From a virus, in the IMG/VR virus record IMGVR_UViG_3300012037_000016, positions 1 to 22,893 of that record: DNA of 22,893 bases. One strand, written 5' to 3'. Position numbers and translations under genes: made by a program. The notes beneath the pieces are model-generated. The model was given only the letters and a program-made list of their open reading frames with translations, did no database searches and was not told where the DNA came from. Shown here in pieces: positions 14,148 through 20,804 of the stretch (position 1 is the first letter of the stretch; each line of letters opens with the position of its first letter).

Positions 14148-14281
14148 TCGTTGATCTGTGTTTGGAGATGAAGTGGGATTTTCATACCTACATGGCGCAA
14201 CCTGCATGGTTTATCAATGCAATAGTTGCGGAGTTGAATGATCGCGCAACAGAGATCAAGAAACGTAGCAAAAGAAAATAA
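13791..14281 (+). CDS. Tail assembly chaperone, -1 frameshifted form (gpGT-like)
   Basis: If ribosomes slip back one base on the A run at 14120-14128, the frame continues to TAA at 14279-14281, giving a protein of about 163 aa. The extension reads TNYQLIVDLCLEMKWDFHTY then MAQPAWFINAIVAELNDRAT and a basic tail. The pattern of a Trp, a Tyr, then QPxWF and a closing helix is what I expect of T-type extensions in siphophage chaperones. It fills what would otherwise be a 136-base gap before the tape measure gene, which begins two bases after this stop. Programmed -1 frameshifting is known in lambda G/GT and many other tailed phages. The shift itself is inferred, not observed. Confidence 0.82.
14120..14128 (+). 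promoter_or_regulatory. Slippery sequence for programmed -1 frameshift
   Basis: Nine consecutive As. In the zero frame they read GCA-AAA-AAA-AAT, so A-AAA-AAA (14120-14126) fits the X-XXY-YYZ heptamer. The two tRNA-Lys can re-pair perfectly one base back. Only a weak hairpin (CAAC/GTTG with a five-base loop) lies just downstream, so slippage may depend on the homopolymer alone. Confidence 0.8.
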
Positions 14282-14283
14282 CC

Positions 14284-16584
14284 ATGAATTCATCTAGCCA
14301 GACAATCAAAGTAGTAGTAGATGCGGAAAACAATACTGCGAAGGCTTTTGCTGCTGTTGAAAAATCAGTAGCAAAAGCAGAAAAAAACATCAGCACGTTT
14401 CAAGATCGACTTGGCAAACTGCAACCGACTTTCCAGAAAATGGCACTGGCAGGAACGGCAGCGTTTGCAGCGATTGGCGCTGGTGCTTTTTCTTTGGCCA
14501 AAGAAGCGGCCAACACGCAACGTACAGCGCAATCATTTGATGCGTTGACGAAAAGTATCGGATCTACACCAGATGCCATCTATGGACTGCGTGAAGCTAC
14601 ACGCGGCCTTGTGGATGATACTGCGCTGATGCAATCGGGATCACGTTTGATTTCAATGGGTCTGGCTGAAACTGAAGATGAAATGAACAAGCTATCTGAA
14701 ATGGCTGTGAAGCTAGGATCAGCGATGGGAAATGAAGCCACGCCATCAATGGAAAACTTTGCACTTATGCTTGCAAACCAATCTATTCTGCGATTGGATA
14801 GTTTTGGTATTTCTGGTGCGAAGGTACGTGAACGGATCTTGGAGCTGACTACTGGCACAAACGCACTGACACGCGAACAAGCATTCATGCAGGCTACAAT
14901 GGAAGAAGGGGAAAAATCAATGGCGCGGCTTGGTGACACTAGCAACACAGCTGGTGAAAAGATGCAGGCGATGCAAGCCAACATCATCAATATGCGAAAT
15001 GAAGTGGGGAATGCATTGATTCCAATTCTTGAAGATCTGATGGAAATACTGACACCAATCATCAAAGCAGTCAGCAACTTTGCCAAAGAGAATCCACAGC
15101 TGGTGAAAACACTGGTGATCGTGTCGCTGGCTGTAGCTGGCGTTGTAGCAGTGCTTGGAACGCTTGGAATTGCCTTGTTTGGGGTCACAAATGCCATTGT
15201 TGGTATGAAGGGTGCTGTCATGACAATAGTTGTCGTACTGAAGAAGTTTGCGGCACTAGGACTTGCAGGTGGAGTGGTTGCAGTGGCACTTGCTGCAGTG
15301 GCCGCACTGATTGGATACGTGATCTTCAAGCTGTACGAATTTGGAAAAGAAGTTGGCGGCATTGGCAACGCATGGTCACTGACTGTTTTGAATATGGAAA
15401 TCAAATTCTGGAAGTTTGTGCAGACTGTGGTGACGGGGATTGATAACATCTTCAGCAAGATTCCAGGTTTGGGATCTGTGTTTGGTGAAACAATAGACAA
15501 TATCAATAGCAAGATCACTGATGCTGAAGCTAACTTTGATTCATTGGCCGTGCAGGGCATCCAAGCAGCTGCAGATGAAGGAAAAGACTTTGGAGCTACA
15601 ATGACAGATGCACTGTCACAAATCACTTCTGGACTTGATCTAGCAGGCAGCACAGGTGAATCTATGGCAGACAAGATGGATGAATCCTTCACAGCTACTG
15701 TGGAAGGCATCAAAGAGATCCGCGATGAAATCACTGCCACGTGGGATGATATCAATGCGGCTGTTTCGCAGTACCGTGACAGCACGGCTGATGAAGAATC
15801 TAGTCACCAAGATAAGGTGGTGAAACTAGTGGCAAACGCAAAAGACAAACTGAAGGATCTTGAATCTGACATGCGTGATGCCAAGAAGGATGATGATGCA
15901 GCTGACATCAAGCGAATCCGTGAGCAGATGGAAGCGCAAGAAGATATCATCACATCATACAAGCGGAGTGATCTGCAGCTGGATGAAGAAATCAGTGAGC
16001 AACGGCGATTCCTGCAGAAGAATGAATTTGAGCAATTGCAAGAACTACATGACAAAAAACTGCTATCAATGCAGAAGGAATTTTTGACAGATCAAGTATT
16101 CAAACTGCAGAAGCTGGTGCTGCTAAAGCAGGAACACGGGCAGATCATGAACACAATTTCATCACAGGAACGTGCTGTGATCGAAGCGGAGATCAGCAAA
16201 TCAAAGACATTCCGTGAGCAACTGGACTTCCAGAAAAAAGGGCTTGGCACTTGGATGGATCAGACTGTCAGCATGTATGAAGATTATGTGAAGCAGGTCA
16301 ATTCCACATTGTCTGATATCAAAAGCGATGGTGGCGGATCTTCACGCGGCAAACGTGCTGCAGGTGGATCAGTGGCTGCCAATTCCCCGTACACAGTTGG
16401 TGAAAAAGGCGCAGAAACATTTGTGCCATCTACATTTGGCCGCATCATTTCAGCTGATCGAAGCATGGGCGGCGGAAATACAACTGTAGTATTCACTGGC
16501 AATACCTTCATGGATGAAGAAGATGTGGCTGAAAAAGTTGGTGACAAAATTGCGCGGACACTAAAGGATAATATGCGCGTATAA
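14284..16584 (+). CDS. Tape measure protein
   Basis: A 766-aa protein that sets tail length and is ejected with the DNA. It opens with NSSSQTIKVVVDAENNTAKA and a coiled segment, as is standard for the family. Residues about 95-240 carry the TP901/phage-tail tape measure pattern (ALMQSGSRLISMGLAETEDE, FGISGAKVRERILELTTG). A strongly hydrophobic stretch at about 273-300 and 309-348 would insert in membranes. Residues about 455-640 are charged coiled coil. The C-terminus has AAGGSVAANSPYTVGEKGAE then TFVPSTFGRI, a very typical tape measure ending. No lytic domain is seen. At about 0.15 nm per residue the tail would be near 115 nm. It begins two bases after the frameshifted chaperone stop. Confidence 0.92.
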   Translation: MNSSSQTIKVVVDAENNTAKAFAAVEKSVAKAEKNISTFQDRLGKLQPTFQKMALAGTAAFAAIGAGAFSLAKEAANTQRTAQSFDALTKSIGSTPDAIYGLREATRGLVDDTALMQSGSRLISMGLAETEDEMNKLSEMAVKLGSAMGNEATPSMENFALMLANQSILRLDSFGISGAKVRERILELTTGTNALTREQAFMQATMEEGEKSMARLGDTSNTAGEKMQAMQANIINMRNEVGNALIPILEDLMEILTPIIKAVSNFAKENPQLVKTLVIVSLAVAGVVAVLGTLGIALFGVTNAIVGMKGAVMTIVVVLKKFAALGLAGGVVAVALAAVAALIGYVIFKLYEFGKEVGGIGNAWSLTVLNMEIKFWKFVQTVVTGIDNIFSKIPGLGSVFGETIDNINSKITDAEANFDSLAVQGIQAAADEGKDFGATMTDALSQITSGLDLAGSTGESMADKMDESFTATVEGIKEIRDEITATWDDINAAVSQYRDSTADEESSHQDKVVKLVANAKDKLKDLESDMRDAKKDDDAADIKRIREQMEAQEDIITSYKRSDLQLDEEISEQRRFLQKNEFEQLQELHDKKLLSMQKEFLTDQVFKLQKLVLLKQEHGQIMNTISSQERAVIEAEISKSKTFREQLDFQKKGLGTWMDQTVSMYEDYVKQVNSTLSDIKSDGGGSSRGKRAAGGSVAANSPYTVGEKGAETFVPSTFGRIISADRSMGGGNTTVVFTGNTFMDEEDVAEKVGDKIARTLKDNMRV

Positions 16585-16585
16585 T
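16580..16585 (+). promoter_or_regulatory. -10 promoter overlapping the tape measure stop codon
   Basis: TATAAT contains the TAA stop (16582-16584) of the tape measure gene and ends 6 bases before the next ATG at 16592, exact leaderless spacing. The upstream TG of the extended form is missing (GCG instead). Confidence 0.7.
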
Positions 16586-16591
16586 ATATCT

Positions 16592-18037
16592 ATGGCATTT
16601 CAAATCACTATTGGCGGAGTGGATCGCACAAAAGAAATCAAGCGCACCAACTTCAAGATCAATGACATCATCAATAATCGGGTAGACACCTGCAGCTTCA
16701 AGATTGAAAAAGTATCTGCTGGCGGCTACGCACCAGCACTGAATGCGGAAGTGATTGCGCTTCTTGATGGTGAACGGATCTTTGGCGGCAACGTGTCGCA
16801 GTGTGGAGTACGCACCATTGGAAGCACAAAGGCCGTCACGCTTGATGTGAAGTGTGTTGGCTTCAAGCATCAATTCAGTAAGATGTTGGTCACAGATCGT
16901 TTTGAAGATATGACAGCCAACGCGATCATCACAGCGCTGATGGCTGACTATGGTGACGGCTTCACAATGGCGAACGCCGCGGCAGATGTGCAGATTGATT
17001 CAATTGCATTCAACCGAATCCCATTGAGCGATGCCATCAATAAATTGGCAGGGCTGATCAATTACAGCTGGTATATCGACTACAACAAAGATCTGCATTT
17101 TTTCCAGAAAAACAGCAAAACATCTGCATTCAATATCGCTGATGATTCAGCCAACTATGTGTTTGAATCACTTGAAGTCACCAAAGATATATCACAGATC
17201 CGAAACAGCATCTTTGTGCAGGGTGGTGAAGAACGTGGTGAACCGCGGATTGAAACGTATGTTGTAGAAGAAGGTCAAACCACATTCCCACTGGCCAACA
17301 AGTTTGCAGAGCAACCAGATGTGGAAGTGGATGGCATCGCACAGACAGTGGGTGTTGACTTCAAAAGTGAAGATGCTGATTTTGAAGTGCAGTGGAACTT
17401 CAATCAAACGTATATCAAATTTACGGATGGCAATGAGCCAGCCACAGATGCTGAAGTCACTATTGAAGGAATACCGCTATTCCCTATTCTTGTGAACGTG
17501 CCTTCACCAGTATCCATTGGCGAATTTGGACGCTTTGAATTCAGTATTGTGGATAAAACGATCAAGTCACGGGGTCAAGCTGTGGAACGTGCGCTGGCGG
17601 AGCTGCAAGCATACGGTGGTCAGATCAGTGAAGGATCATTCCGCACACACGTTGGCGGATTGCGGTCTGGTCAAATCATCAATATCAATTCAGATCTGCG
17701 TGGCATCGCAGAAGATTTCTTGATTCAAAAAGTCAGCTTCAGCGTGATCAATGATGTGGTTGAAGGTGACATTGTGGAAAAGTATTTGTGGGAAGTGGAT
17801 CTGGCTACACTGAAAACAGTGGGGATCATTGCCATCATGCAGCGGCTATTGCTGCAAGAAGAACTGTCTGAAGGTGAGCAGGAATCACTGCTGACATATC
17901 TTGAATTTGCTGACAGGGCAGTGATATCTGATTCACTGGATTCTATCGCAGGCCAGCCGAATGATTATGTGTACGACAATCCAGAAGGTGATCTGACTGG
18001 CAATACTGCAGAGTATGGCGCTGCTAGCTTTGGATAA
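16592..18037 (+). CDS. Baseplate hub / tail-tip protein (gp27/gpD-like)
   Basis: A 481-aa protein that follows the tape measure gene. The opening ITIGGVDRTKEIKRTNFKI, then RVDTCSFKIEKV and VIALLDGERIFGGNVSQ, is the recurring start of hub proteins related to phage late control protein D and T4 gp27. Next comes DRFEDMTANAIITALMADYG and the segment INYSWYIDYNKDLHFF, also family marks. An inserted beta region (about residues 215-300) and a C-terminal domain with RAVERALAEL-like and LRSGQIININSDLRG segments complete a hub. It would sit at the tail tip and anchor the tape measure and fibres. No peptidoglycan hydrolase domain is seen. Confidence 0.82.
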   Translation: MAFQITIGGVDRTKEIKRTNFKINDIINNRVDTCSFKIEKVSAGGYAPALNAEVIALLDGERIFGGNVSQCGVRTIGSTKAVTLDVKCVGFKHQFSKMLVTDRFEDMTANAIITALMADYGDGFTMANAAADVQIDSIAFNRIPLSDAINKLAGLINYSWYIDYNKDLHFFQKNSKTSAFNIADDSANYVFESLEVTKDISQIRNSIFVQGGEERGEPRIETYVVEEGQTTFPLANKFAEQPDVEVDGIAQTVGVDFKSEDADFEVQWNFNQTYIKFTDGNEPATDAEVTIEGIPLFPILVNVPSPVSIGEFGRFEFSIVDKTIKSRGQAVERALAELQAYGGQISEGSFRTHVGGLRSGQIININSDLRGIAEDFLIQKVSFSVINDVVEGDIVEKYLWEVDLATLKTVGIIAIMQRLLLQEELSEGEQESLLTYLEFADRAVISDSLDSIAGQPNDYVYDNPEGDLTGNTAEYGAASFG

Positions 18038-18046
18038 TGGTAAAAT
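18038..18046 (+). promoter_or_regulatory. Extended -10 promoter for the 84-aa gene
   Basis: TGGTAAAAT begins on the base after the TAA stop at 18035-18037 and ends 6 bases before the ATG at 18053, giving leaderless spacing. Confidence 0.7.
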
Positions 18047-18052
18047 ATAGAT

Positions 18053-18307
18053 ATGAAAAGCGCTTCAGTAAAACAATCAAAGAAATGGGATGTGCAAACC
18101 AACGTGCGCACAGGCAAAAAGATGGTGGTTGAAACCGCTGAAGTGTCGAAGTCACGGCGCATGATTGATCCAAAAGAGATCCGAAAACAGATCCAGATCT
18201 GCAATCGTAACATTGAAAAATTCCGTGATCGCAAAGATATGTTGAAGGAAATGCTTGAAGATGCCAAGGTAGCTGAAGAAGCTGATTCTAAATTCACTGC
18301 AAAATAG
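18053..18307 (+). CDS. Small charged coiled-coil protein
   Basis: An 84-aa, highly charged protein. Residues about 38-80 (IRKQIQICNRNIEKFRDRKD onward) form a clear amphipathic helix with heptad-like spacing, so an oligomer through a coiled coil is likely. No domain is recognised. It lies between the hub gene and two tail-tip proteins and starts with its own extended -10 box, so a tail-tip chaperone or small structural part is possible, but the function is unknown. Confidence 0.6.
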   Translation: MKSASVKQSKKWDVQTNVRTGKKMVVETAEVSKSRRMIDPKEIRKQIQICNRNIEKFRDRKDMLKEMLEDAKVAEEADSKFTAK

Positions 18308-18308
18308 T

Positions 18309-18794
18309 ATGAAAACAATCATCAGAAAAAAAGATGGAGTGACGATTGAAGGACACATGGAAATGCGTGTGCTTGATTCTGTGACTGGCGAAGTGAAGCG
18401 TGTACACAGTCAAAAAAATAAGATTGTGGCAGCTGCAGGATACGGCGTGAATCTAATCATGCGGCAGTTTGGTGGCGATCAAACCTATTCACTGGATCTA
18501 TCCAAATCCAAAATTGGCACAGGCACAGCCGCGGTCACTGGAACTGAAACAGATCTTGCTGCACCAGTCACCACAATAGCACGCACCAAGCAATCACCAT
18601 CTACAACCAGCATCGAACTGGAATTCTTTGCCACTGACAATGAGCTTGCCAATGGTACATATCATGAATTTGGTGTGTTCACTGATGATACAAGGATCTT
18701 CACACGGGTGCTGATCAATACGCCAGACGGATTCACCAAAGCATCGCTAGAAGATGTCATGGTAAAATACACAATAACTATCACACCATCATGA
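18309..18794 (+). CDS. Tail-tip / baseplate accessory protein
   Basis: A 161-aa protein with a pattern common in phage tail genes: an opening strand, then KNKIVAAAGYGVNLIMRQFG, the segment SKIGTGTAAVTGTETDLAAP, alternating strands with SIELEFFATDNELANGTYHE and FGVFTDDTRIFTRVLI, and a final strand MVKYTITITPS. In other phages such proteins lie by tail fibre genes and belong to the tail tip or fibre collar. I place it in that class by pattern memory, not by a catalytic motif. It starts one base after the previous stop. Its last codons overlap the next gene as ATGA (18791-18794), implying coupled translation. Confidence 0.65.
   Translation: MKTIIRKKDGVTIEGHMEMRVLDSVTGEVKRVHSQKNKIVAAAGYGVNLIMRQFGGDQTYSLDLSKSKIGTGTAAVTGTETDLAAPVTTIARTKQSPSTTSIELEFFATDNELANGTYHEFGVFTDDTRIFTRVLINTPDGFTKASLEDVMVKYTITITPS
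18760..18768 (+). promoter_or_regulatory. Possible extended -10 promoter inside the end of the 161-aa gene
   Basis: TGGTAAAAT, identical to the boxes at 6656 and 18038, but it ends 22 bases before the ATG at 18791 and lies within codons for MVKY. A second candidate, TAACTA at 18775-18780, ends 10 bases before the ATG. Either or neither may be used. Confidence 0.4.
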
Positions 18795-19795
18795 TCAAGC
18801 AAGGTAATAGAATCAAATCAGCTGACTTCCAACTAGATGGAGATTTTATTGCTGGTGAAGCAATTGCTGCTGGTGACGCTGTAGCAATAAAACCGTATCA
18901 ACAGGATGAACCAGAAGAAAACGCTTTTTCAGCATCAGCAAATTCATCAGTAATTGCTGGATCAAATGGTGCTATGATCCAATCATTTACTATTCCATCC
19001 AATATGGAATCCATGGTGAATATGACGGTATACGTTGGTAGTGTTGGAGTGCAAAGCAATGGTGGTGTTATCTCTTTGAGATCTACACGTGAAGGTGCTG
19101 AAATAGTAACACAATTACACGCTGAAGGCAATAGTAATGTAAAAACTATTGATTTGAGCAATGTGACGCTGGTGGCTGGTGAAACATATTACGTTCACGT
19201 CAGAGCAGAAAATGGAAATATTGGATGGACATCATCATCTACAACAGGTAGCGGCGCAGAACAATTTATTGGTGGAAATTGGCAAGCAAGATCCAATCTA
19301 TTTGGTTTGATTGTTAGATATATACCAAAACCAAATTTTGAAGCATTCAAAGTTTACAAAACCAGCGCAGCTGAAGCAAATGAGCGAATCAATTTTATTG
19401 GCTTTGCAAAAACTGCTGCAGCACTTGATGCAACAGTAGATATAGATATTCAACTAATCACTGATGGTCACGGTCTGACACTGACAGCAGGATCTGAATA
19501 CTTTTTATCAGACACGCTTGGTGAAATTTCTACCAGTGAAGGCACTATCAAGCGGCTTGTTGGTCTGGCGGCCACTACAGCGCGACTGGTGCGCGCACGG
19601 GGTGCAGTATCAGATCTGATCAGTTTTGCTACAAACGCTATCGCGCCATGTCCGCTAATGATCGCAAACACTAGTAGTGATACCAACATGAGAATTTATG
19701 GCAACCTTGTTGAAGGTGGAATGCAAGTGCGTGCTGGTGAAGTGCTGCAGGGTGCAAACGCTAGCCGCATCTTAGATACAGGAAGCCCAATCTAG
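18791..19795 (+). CDS. Tail protein with an inserted beta-sandwich module (probable adsorption protein)
   Basis: A 334-aa protein. Residues 15-36 (AGEAIAAGDAVAIKPY) and about 187-270 (KVYKTSAAEANERINFIGFA, then LTLTAGSEYFLSDTLGEIS) look like the two halves of one small beta domain found in phage tail proteins, where GD-AV-Y is normally joined directly to K-x-A-x-GFA. Between them lie about 150 residues of a different kind, rich in Ser and Asn, with strands such as SMVNMTVYVGSVGV and LSNVTLVAGETYYVHV, like a carbohydrate-binding beta sandwich. The DNA of the insert is clearly more AT-rich than its flanks. The C-terminus ends IYGNLVEGGMQVRAGEVLQG. It is probably a receptor-binding or adhesin part; this role is inferred. 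Confidence 0.6.
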   Translation: MIKQGNRIKSADFQLDGDFIAGEAIAAGDAVAIKPYQQDEPEENAFSASANSSVIAGSNGAMIQSFTIPSNMESMVNMTVYVGSVGVQSNGGVISLRSTREGAEIVTQLHAEGNSNVKTIDLSNVTLVAGETYYVHVRAENGNIGWTSSSTTGSGAEQFIGGNWQARSNLFGLIVRYIPKPNFEAFKVYKTSAAEANERINFIGFAKTAAALDATVDIDIQLITDGHGLTLTAGSEYFLSDTLGEISTSEGTIKRLVGLAATTARLVRARGAVSDLISFATNAIAPCPLMIANTSSDTNMRIYGNLVEGGMQVRAGEVLQGANASRILDTGSPI

Positions 19796-19807
19796 TGTGT
19801 AGCACAA

Positions 19808-19816
19808 TGGTATAAT
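19808..19816 (+). promoter_or_regulatory. Extended -10 promoter for the 107-aa membrane protein
   Basis: TGGTATAAT ends 9 bases before the ATG at 19826 and starts 12 bases after the TAG at 19793-19795. There is no Shine-Dalgarno sequence. Confidence 0.75.
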
Positions 19817-19825
19817 GTTGGTACT

Positions 19826-20149
19826 ATGGATATCACAGTGTCATTCAATCCCCTTTTTGCTGTAGCCGCTGCCGTGATCTTCACAGTTGGATTCATTTGC
19901 GGTGTATTATACAACCGCAAACATCGTGGCGATGATATCAATCTGCCGCACATCGCACACGCTTCCGTTGTATTCATGGGGATCATCATCGCACCATTTT
20001 CAGTGCTGATCGAATTGAACATCAGCACAACCGCTGTTGCATTCTGGATCGCTTCCGCACTGGCATTCTATGGAGTGGATGCAGGCGTGATGGCTGGCAA
20101 ATTCTTTGATGCTGCAATCAGCAGCCGCGGCACAGCTAACAAAAAATAA
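19826..20149 (+). CDS. Small membrane protein with three predicted membrane segments (holin candidate)
   Basis: A 107-aa protein with hydrophobic spans at about residues 9-30 (NPLFAVAAAVIFTVGFICGV), 46-66 (ASVVFMGIIIAPFSVLIEL) and 69-91 (TTAVAFWIASALAFYGVDAG). A basic loop with NRKHRGDD separates the first two, and the C-terminus is basic. Size and topology fit a class I holin, and the gene lies two genes ahead of the lysin. The hydrophobic spans are plain; the holin role is inference. Another holin candidate lies downstream at 22105, and one of the two may be an antiholin or have another job. The stop at 20147-20149 abuts the next ATG. Confidence 0.6.
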   Translation: MDITVSFNPLFAVAAAVIFTVGFICGVLYNRKHRGDDINLPHIAHASVVFMGIIIAPFSVLIELNISTTAVAFWIASALAFYGVDAGVMAGKFFDAAISSRGTANKK

Positions 20150-20779
20150 ATGAAAAAAAACATTCAGAATCCAGTTGGTAGCTATGCAATCACCTTGCTG
20201 GCCGCCTTCTTGTTCATCAATGGTGCTTCATACACATGGCAAACTGTGAGCAGTAATGCTGTGTACTTTTTCCCACTGGATCGCTATGTTGAAGTATCAG
20301 CCATCACAATCCAAGATTGGCCGATCAATCAAGATCAGCAGCTGGCATCCACATTCAGATCAGTGGATCGCAACTTCATTGCTGATATATACCATGAGCC
20401 AAAATGCTTTGATGAAGATTTTGGTGACTACATAAAATTGGCCAGCGTGGATGATGATTTGATCCACATTGATCGTGGCGTACCAATCCAACGCAAGGTT
20501 GATCCAAACACAGGTGAAGAAGTCACCAGAGTGAATTGGCGGCTTCCGATCCGTGATTCACTGCGCACAGAGCTGCGCAAACACATTGGTGAGCGTTGTG
20601 GATGGCAGATCACATACTTTTTCCGAATGCCAAACGGTGAGCTGAAGGAATATCCAGAAACATTTTTTGCAGAATATAAAGTGTTACCAGCAAAGATCCA
20701 GCCAATTGAATTCATTGAAGATGAAATACTGCAGCCGATTCTGCTTGAAGATGTAGACATCGTTATTCAACCAGACTAG
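20150..20779 (+). CDS. Single-pass membrane-anchored protein with an external domain
   Basis: A 209-aa protein. The N-terminus (MKKNIQNPVG) is basic and is followed by one hydrophobic span at about residues 11-28 (YAITLLAAFLFINGASYTW), suggesting a signal anchor with the rest outside the membrane. The outer part is acidic, with strands and just two cysteines (Cys86 in YHEPKCFDED and Cys150 in IGERCGWQITYF) that could form a disulfide. No known domain is recognised. It abuts the preceding membrane protein gene (stop TAA directly followed by ATG) and precedes the lysin. It may act in lysis (spanin-like) or superinfection exclusion, or be a tail-associated protein; this is not settled by sequence. 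Confidence 0.55.
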   Translation: MKKNIQNPVGSYAITLLAAFLFINGASYTWQTVSSNAVYFFPLDRYVEVSAITIQDWPINQDQQLASTFRSVDRNFIADIYHEPKCFDEDFGDYIKLASVDDDLIHIDRGVPIQRKVDPNTGEEVTRVNWRLPIRDSLRTELRKHIGERCGWQITYFFRMPNGELKEYPETFFAEYKVLPAKIQPIEFIEDEILQPILLEDVDIVIQPD

Positions 20780-20789
20780 AAGCATCTGA

Positions 20790-20798
20790 TGCTATAAT
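20790..20798 (+). promoter_or_regulatory. Extended -10 promoter for the lysin gene (leaderless spacing)
   Basis: TGCTATAAT ends exactly 6 bases before the ATG at 20805, so the transcript is predicted to start at the A of the start codon. It would let the lysin be expressed independently. Confidence 0.75.
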
Positions 20799-20804
20799 AT
20801 AAAT

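Noticed and set aside
14580-15785. A 401-codon open frame on the - strand, opposite the tape measure gene
   Set aside because: Its product has the Ser/Ile/Ala-rich, patternless look of an antisense shadow. The + strand frame carries clear tape measure marks, and no promoter-like box precedes it on the - strand.
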